This document shows positions 1 to 9,882 of a stretch of 64,000 nucleotides of DNA, piece by piece. Positions within the stretch are counted from its first letter, which is position 1. Each line of letters starts with the position of its first letter. The stretch is from Desulfuromonadales bacterium (lineage in GTDB: Bacteria > Desulfobacterota > Desulfuromonadia > Desulfuromonadales > Geopsychrobacteraceae): assembly GCA_016931615.1 (NCBI GenBank), contig JAFGEL010000052.1:19834-83833 (forward strand), read 5' to 3'. A program made the translations under genes and the position numbers. The notes beneath the pieces are model-generated. The model was not told the DNA's origin, made no database searches, and saw nothing but the letters and a program-made list of their open reading frames with translations.

Positions 1-689
1 CTGAAAATGCCAATAAAGCAAATCAGTTGAGTGCGACGGTGGAACAGGCGGCAAGTGAGGGGAATCAACAGATGCAGACGATGGTGCAGGCGATGCAGGA
101 TATCAATGAAGCCGGCCGGGACATCTCCAAAATCATCAAGACGATCGACGAGATTGCCTTTCAGACGAACCTTCTCGCACTTAATGCTGCTGTCGAAGCG
201 GCCCGCGCCGGTCAGCACGGTAAAGGCTTTGCCGTCGTCGCTGAAGAAGTCAGGAATCTTGCCGCCAGAAGTGCCAGAGCGGCACAAGAAACGACTGCCC
301 TGATTGATGGTTCGATCGAAAAAACAACCCGCGGATCTCAAATTGCCGATGAAACCTCAAAATCATTCGGCAACATTGTAGAACAAATAAATGAAATGAC
401 CCATGTCATTGCCGAAATTGCCGAGTCAAGCAATGAACAGGCAAAAGGCATCAGTGAGATTAATATCGGAATTTCCCAGGTCGACCAGGTCACCCAGCAG
501 AACACGGCCAATTCAGAGGAGAGTGCTGCCATAGCGGAACAGCTTTATGCGCAGACTGAAGTCCTGGAACAGATGCTGAGCCGGTTTATCCTTGAACACA
601 ATGACCTGGCAGCCCCTGCTGTTGTAAATCCGGTCAAAAGGAATATTCAGCTGGTGACAGCTCATCGCCCACGAGCGGTCAATGCCTGA
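1..689 (+). CDS. Methyl-accepting chemotaxis protein, C-terminal signalling domain (5' truncated by window edge)
   Basis: Frame is open to the window start; hairpin-tip motif [40 protein letters not shown] is diagnostic of MCPs. Confidence 0.95.
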   Translation, partial: ENANKANQLSATVEQAASEGNQQMQTMVQAMQDINEAGRDISKIIKTIDEIAFQTNLLALNAAVEAARAGQHGKGFAVVAEEVRNLAARSARAAQETTALIDGSIEKTTRGSQIADETSKSFGNIVEQINEMTHVIAEIAESSNEQAKGISEINIGISQVDQVTQQNTANSEESAAIAEQLYAQTEVLEQMLSRFILEHNDLAAPAVVNPVKRNIQLVTAHRPRAVNA

Positions 690-696
690 AAGATTT

Positions 697-743
697 TTCA
701 AGGGCAGGATACTGACGGGTGATGCCGCAGTCCTGCCCTTGAA
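697..743. terminator. Long perfect inverted repeat after MCP gene (terminator-like)
   Basis: TTCAAGGGCAGGA (697-709) pairs with TCCTGCCCTTGAA (731-743); 13 bp arms, no strong T tract, lies between convergent genes. Confidence 0.5.
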
Positions 744-788
744 GCAGAACCGCTCTGCGGCCGGTCCTCAATGGCTATGAACTTGAGC

Positions 789-1988
789 TCAGAGTTCACT
801 TTTGACGCTGATCACGAACTTCAAATAACGTCCTTCGGGAAAACCGACGGAGCAGGGGAAATCTTCCCCCTGACCGGAAATGAAAATCGTCTTCAGATCG
901 ACCCTTGCGGTCATAGCACCTTTCCTTAACTCTTTCAGGTAATCGTCCATGGGAACCTTCTGGTGATTCGATGAGCTGATCAGCAGCCCGCCGGGTTGCA
1001 ACAGAGGCAACACTGCCTCCGTCAATTTAGCTGTTCCTCCCTGGGTGGAAAAACGGCTTTTTTTCGTCGTCGAGAACGAAGGCGGGTCGAAAATAATCAC
1101 ATCAAACAGGCGCCTTCCGCTCTCCATGCGTGTCAGTTCCGCAAATACATCGCCGATAATAAATTCATGCTGTTTAGGATTAAGGCGGTTCTCTGAAAAA
1201 TTATCTCTGGCGATCTGGAGATATTTTTCCGAGACGTCGACGCTGGTCACTTGTTTTGCCCCCGCGGCCGCTGCGGCAACGGAAAACGCCCCGGTAAAAG
1301 CAAACAGATTGAGCACGCTTTTGCCCTTGACACGGGCCATGACTTCTCGACGGTTACGGCGCTGGTCAGGGAAAAGTCCGGTGTTCAGCCCGGCGCGCAA
1401 ATCGACCAGATAGCTCAAACCGTTTTCCCGCACCTTGAGCGGCACCGGGGCTGCACTTCCAGCAAGCAGACGGCTGAATTCCTTATGCCGGTGTTTTGCC
1501 GCCAGTGCACGGGTCTCCTGAGGGCGGGGCTTACCGTAGACCCCCCGAGGCTGAAAAACCTGTTGGATGGCAGAGATCAAGGGGTCGATGTGCAGCTCCC
1601 AGGCAGGGGTGTAAAATTGCAGCATCAGATAATCCCCGTAACGATCCAGGGTTATTCCTGGCAGCCCGTCACCCTCGCCATTGACCCAGCGGTGAGCGTT
1701 GGTTTCTTCCAACTGGGCATGATTCCTCAGGCTCACAGCCTGCCTGAGGCGACTTTCAAACCAGGCGGACGACAGCTTTATCGGCCGCTGGTCAAGAATT
1801 CGGGCGACAATCCGACTCGCTGGATCATAGAGCGCTGTTGCCTGATGTTGCAGCTGCTTATCGACCAGGGAGATCAGCTCGCCGGCCACTCCCTGAGGCC
1901 ACTTTTTAGTGTACTGGTCGGCAATCACCCAGGGATGTCCCAAATCGATCATCCTCAAGGTCTCCGGCCCGACTGGACATTTTTTCAT
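789..1988 (-). CDS. Class I SAM-dependent rRNA methyltransferase, RlmI-like (COG1092 type)
   Basis: PUA-like N-terminus, SVLNLFAFTGAFSVAAAAAGA and IIFDPPSFS motifs; strong GAGGAG RBS before the 1988 start. Confidence 0.85.
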   Translation of the reverse strand: MKKCPVGPETLRMIDLGHPWVIADQYTKKWPQGVAGELISLVDKQLQHQATALYDPASRIVARILDQRPIKLSSAWFESRLRQAVSLRNHAQLEETNAHRWVNGEGDGLPGITLDRYGDYLMLQFYTPAWELHIDPLISAIQQVFQPRGVYGKPRPQETRALAAKHRHKEFSRLLAGSAAPVPLKVRENGLSYLVDLRAGLNTGLFPDQRRNRREVMARVKGKSVLNLFAFTGAFSVAAAAAGAKQVTSVDVSEKYLQIARDNFSENRLNPKQHEFIIGDVFAELTRMESGRRLFDVIIFDPPSFSTTKKSRFSTQGGTAKLTEAVLPLLQPGGLLISSSNHQKVPMDDYLKELRKGAMTARVDLKTIFISGQGEDFPCSVGFPEGRYLKFVISVKSEL

Positions 1989-2165
1989 ATCATCTCCTCG
2001 AATGGGCAATTGTAACCGACTCATGGAGGAAGTCCAAGTTCCGGTTTTTTAGCCTCTCCCCTTGACATTCCCTGGTCGCGACAAAATACTGTAACAAGAA
2101 ATATTCGCTAAATATTTTGAAATTCAATGCTATACTACCGGGAATTATTCACGGGAGGAGCCTGA

Positions 2166-2960
2166 ATGGATAGTAAATTTAAAAATCGGGTTCGCGAACA
2201 GTTCGGCAAAACCGCAACGGCTTACGTCGAGGCCAAACATTTTTCCGGCGGTCAGGACCTTGAAGAAGCTGCCCGACTGCTGCAGCCGACTCACGACGAC
2301 AACATGCTTGACGTCGCCTGCGGTGGTGGCCACATGGCCCTGTATTTTTCTCCCCTGGTCCGACAGGTGGTTGCTTCTGATCTGACCATGCAGATGCTGA
2401 AAAAAGCCCAGGAGCACATCGCCGAAGAGGGTCGTGTCGACAATGTCATTTTTCGTGAAGCCGATGCCGAGGATCTTCCCTTTCCGGCCGGGTCATTCAC
2501 CCTGCTGACCTGCCGTATCGCCCCCCACCATTTTCCTGACGTCCCCCGTGCCTTGAGAGAATTTCACAGAGTCCTCAGGCGTGGCGGCCGAATGGTCATT
2601 ATCGACACCCTGATGCCGGCAGACCCCGAGATTGCCGATTTTTTCCAGACCATGGAAAAAATGCGCAATCCGACTCATATTCGGGCATTCAGCGAAGATG
2701 AATGGCGTGCCATGATCCAGGATGCTGAGCTCATCCTGCAGGAGACTTTAATCATTTCCAAAACGCACGATTTTCAGGAATGGGTTAAAACTGCCGGTCT
2801 AAACCGCTCACAGATTCAGGAGCTGAATAAATTTTTCATGGATGCGTCACCCAAAATCCACGATTTTTTCAAAATAGAGTCCTTTGCCGGTGAGGTCGAA
2901 ACCTATACCGACAAAAAGCTGCTTATTTATGCCACCAGGAAAGAGAAAGAAAAAAAATAG
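2166..2960 (+). CDS. Class I SAM-dependent methyltransferase (UbiE/type 11-like)
   Basis: MLDVACGGGHMALYFSPLVRQVVASDLTMQML and FREADAEDLPFPAGSFTLLTCRIAPHHFPD motifs. Confidence 0.85.
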   Translation: MDSKFKNRVREQFGKTATAYVEAKHFSGGQDLEEAARLLQPTHDDNMLDVACGGGHMALYFSPLVRQVVASDLTMQMLKKAQEHIAEEGRVDNVIFREADAEDLPFPAGSFTLLTCRIAPHHFPDVPRALREFHRVLRRGGRMVIIDTLMPADPEIADFFQTMEKMRNPTHIRAFSEDEWRAMIQDAELILQETLIISKTHDFQEWVKTAGLNRSQIQELNKFFMDASPKIHDFFKIESFAGEVETYTDKKLLIYATRKEKEKK

Positions 2961-3020
2961 CTTGCCCGGCTTTTGCCACCTGCAGCTATTCTGCCCCAAT
3001 TATCGTCCATTGCTCTTCTT

Positions 3021-3785
3021 ATGTGCCTGATTCTTTTCAGTTTCAAGAGCCATTCTCAATACCCTCTGGTCATCGCGGCAAACCGCGACGAATATTTTCA
3101 TCGTCCAACTCAAGAGCTTCACTGGTGGGCAGAGCACCCCGAGATTCTTGCCGGAAGGGATCTTGACGGTGGTGGCCTGTGGATGGGGATATCCCGCCAG
3201 GGGCGCTTTGCAGCCGTGACTAATATACGCGAAGGATCAGCAGCAACCGGAAATTATCTGTCTCGAGGGCAGCTCGCTCTTCAATACCTGACGACAGAGA
3301 TGAGCGATCATCAATTTCACCTGTTTCTTCAGCGCAGCAGAGACCGCTTTCGCGGCTACAATCTGCTCTTCGGCAACAGTCATCAACTGCAGCATTTTTC
3401 CAATCGCGGCCAATCGGTAAACCTGTTATCACCCGGCATTTACGGCCTGAGCAACGCCTCGTTAGACAGTCCATGGCCGAAAGTTGAGAAAGGCAAAGCA
3501 GCACTTTCTCAGCTGATGAAGTCAACCGCGATCAACCTTGAGGATCTACTGGAGACTTTAAACGACAGATCAATTGCGGCAGATGCAGACCTGCCGGACA
3601 CCGGAATCGGCCTTGAAGCGGAACGACAACTTTCTGCGATCTGTATTCGGGGTGATCGTTACGGAACACGCAGTTCCAGTGTGCTGACCGTCGATGATCA
3701 GGGCAAGGTCGTTTTTCATGAACAAAAACGGGCCCCTGAATGGGGCCCACCAATAAAACATACTTTTCGGCTTATGACTGATTAG
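3021..3785 (+). CDS. NRDE (TANGO2-like) family protein
   Basis: MCLILFSFKSHSQYPLVIAANRDEYFHRPTQELHWW; the canonical MCLI start is internal to the ORF listed at 2973. Confidence 0.85.
   Translation: MCLILFSFKSHSQYPLVIAANRDEYFHRPTQELHWWAEHPEILAGRDLDGGGLWMGISRQGRFAAVTNIREGSAATGNYLSRGQLALQYLTTEMSDHQFHLFLQRSRDRFRGYNLLFGNSHQLQHFSNRGQSVNLLSPGIYGLSNASLDSPWPKVEKGKAALSQLMKSTAINLEDLLETLNDRSIAADADLPDTGIGLEAERQLSAICIRGDRYGTRSSSVLTVDDQGKVVFHEQKRAPEWGPPIKHTFRLMTD
3722..3748 (-). terminator. Rho-independent terminator of the ompA-like gene, inside the 3' end of the NRDE CDS
   Basis: Minus strand reads GGGCCCC-ATTCA-GGGGCCC-GTTTTTGTT. Confidence 0.7.
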
Positions 3786-4471
3786 TATTGTCCGGCGTTG
3801 GCTTCCGGTACGACGAAAATCTCAACGCGGCGGTTCTGAGCCCGCCCTTCAGCCGTCCCATTGTCCGCGATCGGTTCCAGCTCACCCCGTCCTTCGGTCC
3901 CCAGGCGCGATCTTGCCACACCGCGCATCATCAGATAATCAGCGACGGCGTTTGCTCTACGCAACGACAACTCCAGGTTGTACTGCTCAGAACCGACACT
4001 GTCGGTGTGACCAACCACGGTAATCTGAGTCGCCGGATAGCGGCTCATGATGTCGGCAATCTTATTGAGCGACGACTGAAAGGTTGATTTGATCTTCGCC
4101 GAATTAAAATCGAACGAAACTTCACTGTTCATGGTGAGCTTGAGAATTTCATTCTGCTGGCGTTCGATCTCAATCTGGTGCTGCGCCTGTTCGGTGGCCA
4201 GCTGCTGCTCAAATTCCGTCTGTTGCTTGTCCATGTAGGCGCCAGCGCCGGCACCCAGTGCACCACCTGCTGCACCCCCAATCAGCGCTCCCCTGAGGGC
4301 ACCACCGGAATGATCGTTCTGGTAACCGATGATCGCTCCAGACACGGCACCCACCAGGGCACCGATCCCCGCACCTTTTTTGGTGTTCTCGTGGGTTGTG
4401 TTGGTCGCGCAGCCCGCCAGGGTCAAGGCCAGGACACAAGCGCAAATAAAAACAAGTCTTCCATATTTCAT
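3782..4471 (-). CDS. OmpA-family lipoprotein with glycine-zipper domain
   Basis: Lipobox LAGC, glycine-zipper repeats (GAGIGALVGAVSGAIIG), OmpA C-terminal motif VVGHTDSVGSEQYNLELSLRRANAVADYL. Confidence 0.9.
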   Translation of the reverse strand: MKYGRLVFICACVLALTLAGCATNTTHENTKKGAGIGALVGAVSGAIIGYQNDHSGGALRGALIGGAAGGALGAGAGAYMDKQQTEFEQQLATEQAQHQIEIERQQNEILKLTMNSEVSFDFNSAKIKSTFQSSLNKIADIMSRYPATQITVVGHTDSVGSEQYNLELSLRRANAVADYLMMRGVARSRLGTEGRGELEPIADNGTAEGRAQNRRVEIFVVPEANAGQY

Positions 4472-4547
4472 CGTCTTCCTCTCCTTTTCAATCAGCTGGA
4501 AACTGTGATGATTATACTCGGGTGGACGAAAAAGGCAAAGTAACAGA

Positions 4548-4577
4548 CAAAAAAAGGGAGGTTCCGAAGAACCTCCC
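4548..4577 (-). terminator. Rho-independent terminator of gltA
   Basis: GGGAGGTTC/GAACCTCCC hairpin with an A tract on the + strand (T tract on - strand) just after the gltA stop. Confidence 0.85.
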
Positions 4578-4609
4578 GTGAATACATCTCAGTATGAACT
4601 GTTAAATGA

Positions 4610-5923
4610 TTACTTGATACCGGCAGCAGCTTCGAGCATCGCGGTAGTCACCGACTTAGGACGCTCGATAGCATAACCAAGAGCGCGGTCCCAGGTAATG
4701 TTGGCCAGGCAACCAAGGGCGCGGCCGATACCGAACAGAACCGTATAGAATTCGTACTGGGTTACGCCGTAGTACCACTGGATAACGCCGGACTGGGCGT
4801 CAACATTCGGCCATGGGTTTTTGGCTTTACCATGCTCAAGCAGAATGTCCGGAGCGGTTTCAAAGATCATGCTGACCAGTTTGAACAGCGGGTAGTCTTT
4901 GAGCCCTTCGGTCTTGAGGCAGAATTCACGCTGTGAGGTGTAGCGTGGGTCGGTCTTGCGCAGAACGGCATGGCCGTAACCGGGGATGACCTGACCGCTG
5001 TTGAGGGTATCCCAGAGAGCTTCTTTGAGCTGCTCTTTAGTGGGCAGTTCGCCACCCAGTTTCTGCATGAAGTTTTGCGTCCAGCGCAGAACTTCTTCGT
5101 TTGCCAGACCGTGCAACGGGCCGGCCAGACCGTTGATACCGGCACTGTAGGCATAGTAGGCATCGGACAGAGCGGAAGCAACCAGGTGAGTCGTATGGGC
5201 GGAAACGTTGCCGGACTCGTGGTCAGAGTGAAGGATGAAGTACATCCGAGCGACGTCTTTGTAGGTGTCGCTTTGACCGATCATATGAGCGAACTGACCA
5301 CCCATGTCCAGTTCAGGATCAGGAGCAATATGAACATCGCCTTTGTACTTCATGCGATAGATGTAAGCACCAATCGGGCCCAATTTGGCCATCAGGTTGG
5401 TGGAATCTTCGTACATGTCTTCCCAGCAGGTCATCTTGTTGAACTTGCCGGCCGCATAATTGCTTGAGAAAATCGAATCACGCTGCATGGCAACGATAGC
5501 TGCGGAGAACATGGCCATCGGATGGCTGTCACGCGGCAGGGCGCGCAGAACGTCGATGACATATGCGGGAACCTGTGAACGGCTCTTCCAGTCTTCAACA
5601 ACTTCCAGGGTCTGCTCCATGGTCGGAACGTCACCGGTCAGCAGCAGGTACCAGAAACCTTCGACATAAGGATAGTCACTGCCGGGAACTTTGGGCAGAG
5701 CAGCAAAAGTTTCCGGAATGGTCATACCACGGAAACGGATACCTTCCATAGGATCGAGATAAGAAATATCAGTAACTAAGCACTTGATACCACGAGCACC
5801 ACCGATAGCCTGACCGATTGTTGCTTCGCCGAGGCTCACATCGCCGAATTCCTTGACCAGTCTGGTCGTGCGGGGACGATGTTCTGCAATCTTTTGCGCT
5901 AAGACTTCTTTCAATGTAGACAT
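4610..5923 (-). CDS. gltA: Citrate synthase, eukaryotic-like (mitochondrial type)
   Basis: 437 aa; SALSDAYYAYSAGINGLAGPLHGLANEEVLRW, PGYGHAVLRKTDPRY, ERPKSVTT; closest in character to eukaryotic citrate synthases. Confidence 0.93.
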   Translation of the reverse strand: MSTLKEVLAQKIAEHRPRTTRLVKEFGDVSLGEATIGQAIGGARGIKCLVTDISYLDPMEGIRFRGMTIPETFAALPKVPGSDYPYVEGFWYLLLTGDVPTMEQTLEVVEDWKSRSQVPAYVIDVLRALPRDSHPMAMFSAAIVAMQRDSIFSSNYAAGKFNKMTCWEDMYEDSTNLMAKLGPIGAYIYRMKYKGDVHIAPDPELDMGGQFAHMIGQSDTYKDVARMYFILHSDHESGNVSAHTTHLVASALSDAYYAYSAGINGLAGPLHGLANEEVLRWTQNFMQKLGGELPTKEQLKEALWDTLNSGQVIPGYGHAVLRKTDPRYTSQREFCLKTEGLKDYPLFKLVSMIFETAPDILLEHGKAKNPWPNVDAQSGVIQWYYGVTQYEFYTVLFGIGRALGCLANITWDRALGYAIERPKSVTTAMLEAAAGIK

Positions 5924-6281
5924 ACTCTCTCTCCTTTGTGGTTGTTAAAAAACAGTTTGATGCCCAGTCGGGCCAAGAGGGAAAAGCTCCGCAGCGCGGA
6001 AAAAAACATTAACTGCGCGTAAAACGCCCGCTTGACGGTTTATTTGCAGTATTAAATGTGGAATTATTGCATTCGAAGATCTGTCCACAGGGACGTTCAA
6101 AAAAACCTTCTTTCGCCTAAAATTCCAAATATTGTTCTAACAACATGCTTTCCCCTTGTCAAGGCGTAAATTGTATACAGTATTCAAAAAAGTTCTCCCA
6201 TAAGCTGTCGGATTTTATGACCTGTAAGGTTATTTTTGGGGTTGCGCTAAAATCCCTGACCCAATAAAATGCCTAATTATT

Positions 6282-7262
6282 ATGCAGACATCTCATCCTC
6301 AAATTCGCTCGCTGATTCTGGATACCCCAATCATTCTTGCGCCCATGGCCGGAATCACCAATCTGCCGTACCGCAGGATTATGAAGACTTTCGGTGCCGG
6401 ACTGGTCTTCAGCGAAATGGTCAGTGCCAACGGTCTGATTCGTGACGGCGGCAAGACCCGGCTGCTTCTGGCCTCTCACCCCGATGAATTTCCCTTTGGG
6501 ATTCAGCTCTTTGGAGATGATCCACAGGTCTTATCCAAAGCTGCTGAGATGGTCGGCAACGCCGGGCAACTGCTCGACATCAACATGGGCTGCCCGGTTA
6601 AAAAAGTCGTGCGCAGCGGCGCGGGAAGCGCCCTGTTAAAAAATACCGGGCTGGTCGGCAGAATCATCAGTGCTGTACGCAAAGCCTATTCCGGCCCTCT
6701 GACCATAAAAATACGCTCCGGTTGGGAAGAGTCGACAAGCAACTATCTTGAAGTCGGTCGAATCGCCGAAAACGAGGGGATTGACGCCGTCACGCTGCAT
6801 CCCAGAACGCGCAGTCAGGGTTTTTCCGGCAGCGCCGACTGGAATCAGATTGCCGAGCTCAAGAACGTTCTGAATATACCAGTGTTTGGAAGTGGTGATA
6901 TCTTCACCCCGATCGACGGCATGAGGATGTTTGAACAGACCGGCTGCGACGCCATCATGATCGGTCGGGGTGGTTATGGTAATCCCTGGCTGATCAGCCA
7001 GACTCTCGATCTGATGAACGGCCGGCCGGTCGTCGCCCCTGAGCCGGAAGAAATTTACCGTACCGCCGTCACCCACATCGACCTGCATCAACAGCAGTTT
7101 GGTGAGCGCAAAACCCTCCTGGAAATGCGCAAACATCTATGCTGGTATGCCCGCGGCCTCTCAGGTTCCAGCCATTTTCGCGCGGCCCTGCAGAAAACCG
7201 ACACTCTCCCTCAACTCCGCCAGTTGACACGAGCTTTTTTCACGCAAAGTCAGGCTGCATGA
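6282..7262 (+). CDS. dusB: tRNA dihydrouridine synthase (DusB/NifR3 family)
   Basis: ILAPMAGITNLPYRRIMKTFGAGLVFSEMVSANGL, DINMGCPVKKVVRSGAGSALLKN, IMIGRGGYGNPWL. Confidence 0.93.
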   Translation: MQTSHPQIRSLILDTPIILAPMAGITNLPYRRIMKTFGAGLVFSEMVSANGLIRDGGKTRLLLASHPDEFPFGIQLFGDDPQVLSKAAEMVGNAGQLLDINMGCPVKKVVRSGAGSALLKNTGLVGRIISAVRKAYSGPLTIKIRSGWEESTSNYLEVGRIAENEGIDAVTLHPRTRSQGFSGSADWNQIAELKNVLNIPVFGSGDIFTPIDGMRMFEQTGCDAIMIGRGGYGNPWLISQTLDLMNGRPVVAPEPEEIYRTAVTHIDLHQQQFGERKTLLEMRKHLCWYARGLSGSSHFRAALQKTDTLPQLRQLTRAFFTQSQAA

Positions 7263-8377
7263 ACACGACCCCTGCCACCGCCCTGAACTACGCCATGATC
7301 CTCGACAATTTTGACGACGCGGTCATTGCCATAGACCAACAGGGCATTATCAATCTTTTCAATCCGGCCGCCCAACACTTTACCGGACGCTCTGAAAAGC
7401 AGAGTCTGGGGCAATCCTTTTTCAGCTGTTTTCAACACCAGAAAACACTCTGTTTTCTGACCCGAACCGTACTGGATGAAGGACGTTCGATCTCGGACCA
7501 CGAGACAGTCAACCTGCAGGGGCGCGCGTCAAAACGCAAAAGGCCGGTAAGCGTGACGGTCTCACCCATATTTTCAACTGAAGGCCCGCAACAGGGAGCC
7601 GTCATCATCCTCCACGATCTGACCCAGGTCCGCTCCCTTGAAGAAGCGATCAGGCATGCCGATCGCCTGAGCATGGTCGGCACCATGGCCGCCGGACTGG
7701 CTCATGAAATCAAAAACCCACTCAGTGGCATTAAAGGCTCTGCGCAACTGCTGGCCATGGAGTTTGACAGCCACAGCGAACTTCAGGAGCATACTCAATT
7801 GATCGTTCGTGAAGTCGAACGGATCAACCGCATCATTGAAGAACTGCTGAACCTGTCACGTCCGCGCACAGTCGAATCGGAACGGGTCAATCTGAGCAGG
7901 CTGCTGGATGAAATCGTCAGGTTGCAGAAACACGCGGTCATGGAGCGGGGCGTGCAGATTCGTTTACAGCTTGACCCGAGCATTCCTGAGATCCCAGGGG
8001 ATCATGATCTTCTGGTCAGATTATTTCTCAACCTGATTAAAAACGCCTGCGAGGCCACTGCCGACAACTCCAAAGTTCTGGTTGAGAGTCGCATTGAAGC
8101 CGAGTATCATCTGAGCCTTCCGGGCAACGCCCCTACGCCTATGGTGCAGGTCAACATCTATGATCAGGGGCCGGGAATCCCCAAAGCGGAGCTACAGAAA
8201 GTCTTTACCCCGTTTTACACAACCAAGATCGGCGGAAGCGGTCTCGGCCTGGCTATTTGCCAAAAAATCGTCACGGACCACGATGGGTTGCTGCATTTCA
8301 ACGAGCGTTCCGAAGGGGGTACCCTGACCAGAGTTTCTCTTCCCCTGCGCCATCACAATCAACCAACGGCACAATAA
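7259..8377 (+). CDS. PAS sensor histidine kinase, NtrB/GlnL-like
   Basis: ATG overlaps dusB stop (ATGA). PAS domain, H-box GLAHEIKNPLSGIKGSAQLL, HATPase motifs GSGLGLAI. Confidence 0.9.
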   Translation: MNTTPATALNYAMILDNFDDAVIAIDQQGIINLFNPAAQHFTGRSEKQSLGQSFFSCFQHQKTLCFLTRTVLDEGRSISDHETVNLQGRASKRKRPVSVTVSPIFSTEGPQQGAVIILHDLTQVRSLEEAIRHADRLSMVGTMAAGLAHEIKNPLSGIKGSAQLLAMEFDSHSELQEHTQLIVREVERINRIIEELLNLSRPRTVESERVNLSRLLDEIVRLQKHAVMERGVQIRLQLDPSIPEIPGDHDLLVRLFLNLIKNACEATADNSKVLVESRIEAEYHLSLPGNAPTPMVQVNIYDQGPGIPKAELQKVFTPFYTTKIGGSGLGLAICQKIVTDHDGLLHFNERSEGGTLTRVSLPLRHHNQPTAQ

Positions 8378-8395
8378 ATAGAAGGATTCCGAAGT

Positions 8396-9838
8396 ATGTC
8401 CATACAACGCATTCTTGTTGCTGACGATGAAGAAAGCATCCGTTGGGTTCTCTCCAAGGCCCTCAAAAAACAGGGATTTCATGTCGATCTTGCTGAAGAC
8501 GGTGCACAGGCCAAGCATCTCGCCGGCAAGAACCATTATGATCTCGCCGTGCTGGACATCAAAATGCCGGGGATCCACGGGCTGGACCTGTTAAAGGATT
8601 TTCGTACCAACTTTCCCGACACGCTGGTGGTCATTATGACCGCAGAGGCCACCATGGAACATGCCGTCAGCGCAATGAAACATGGTGCCTACGACTACCT
8701 CACCAAACCTTTTGACCTGACGGCTCTTGATGCCATTATTCTCAAAGCCCAAAAAGCGGCGGAAATCACTGAGCAGATCGACCAGCTGAAAGAAGAGTTG
8801 CAGGATCAATACAGTTTCGGTCGCTCAATTATCGGCAACAGTCAACCGATGCAGGAAGTTTACAAAACCCTGGGTCGGGTGGCCGGTTCCGATGTCACCG
8901 TGCTGGTCACCGGCGAAAGCGGCACCGGCAAAGAGCTGGTTGCCAGAGCCATCCACATCAACAGCCCGCGTCTGGGGAAACCCTTTATCGCCCTCAATTG
9001 TGCGGCAATTCCGCACGAACTGCTTGAGAGTGAGCTCTTCGGTCACGAACGGGGTGCTTTTACCGGGGCCTCCGAGCGCAAAATCGGAAAATTTGAACAG
9101 GCCGATCAGGGCACCCTGTTTCTCGATGAAATCGGTGACATGCCCCTGGAACTTCAGGCCAAACTGCTCAGGGTTTTGCAGGAAAAGGAGATCACCAGAA
9201 CCGGCGGCAGCCAATCCCTGAAAGTCGATGTGCGGATTGTCGCGGCAACCAATCAGGATATCGCTGAGCGGGTCAAGGAAAAGCATTTTCGGGAAGACCT
9301 GTATTACCGCCTTAATGTCATTCCGATCAATCTGCCCGCCCTGCGTCAGCGGCGCGAAGATATTCCGATGCTGGTTGATTTCTTCCTGCAGCGGGCCAGG
9401 CAGGATCTCGGTATCGAACACATGGAGTGTACCACCGATGCGCTCGATCATCTCATGGCCCATGACTGGCCGGGCAATGTTCGGGAGCTGGAAAATGTCA
9501 TTAAACGTGCGGCCCTGCTGTCTCCCAACAACATTCTGACCCCGGCCGATTTTCCCGGGCTGAGTGACGGCGGAAAAGTCCGCAGTCAGGATGAATCGCT
9601 CGAAGCCCTGGTTGCCCGCAAGTTGCAGAACTCGCTGGCTCAGATGAACCTTCTGGAAATGAACAATCTCTACGAGATGGTCCTGCACCAGGTCGAACGG
9701 CCGCTGATCAATATTGTCCTGAATAAAGCCCGGGGCAACCAGGTACGCACCGCGGAGATCCTGGGGATTAATCGCAATACCCTGAGAAAGAAAATCAAGA
9801 CGCTGGACATTGAGATCAAGCGTGGCCAGGGGGACTGA
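8396..9838 (+). CDS. Sigma-54-dependent response regulator, NtrC family
   Basis: REC (DDEE, LAVLDIKMPG), AAA+ GESGTGKE, GAFTGA loop, C-terminal Fis-type HTH (RTAEILGINRNTLRKKI). Confidence 0.95.
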   Translation: MSIQRILVADDEESIRWVLSKALKKQGFHVDLAEDGAQAKHLAGKNHYDLAVLDIKMPGIHGLDLLKDFRTNFPDTLVVIMTAEATMEHAVSAMKHGAYDYLTKPFDLTALDAIILKAQKAAEITEQIDQLKEELQDQYSFGRSIIGNSQPMQEVYKTLGRVAGSDVTVLVTGESGTGKELVARAIHINSPRLGKPFIALNCAAIPHELLESELFGHERGAFTGASERKIGKFEQADQGTLFLDEIGDMPLELQAKLLRVLQEKEITRTGGSQSLKVDVRIVAATNQDIAERVKEKHFREDLYYRLNVIPINLPALRQRREDIPMLVDFFLQRARQDLGIEHMECTTDALDHLMAHDWPGNVRELENVIKRAALLSPNNILTPADFPGLSDGGKVRSQDESLEALVARKLQNSLAQMNLLEMNNLYEMVLHQVERPLINIVLNKARGNQVRTAEILGINRNTLRKKIKTLDIEIKRGQGD

Positions 9839-9882
9839 GAGGGCCCCTGCCGCGAGAATCACGATTTCAAACGAGGGAAACC

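Noticed and set aside
1251-2015. 254 aa ORF antisense to the RlmI-like gene
   Set aside because: Overlaps a conserved methyltransferase in full; composition-driven shadow ORF.
8825-9862. 345 aa ORF antisense to the NtrC-type regulator
   Set aside because: Shadow ORF opposite a strongly supported CDS with conserved motifs; no recognisable protein features.
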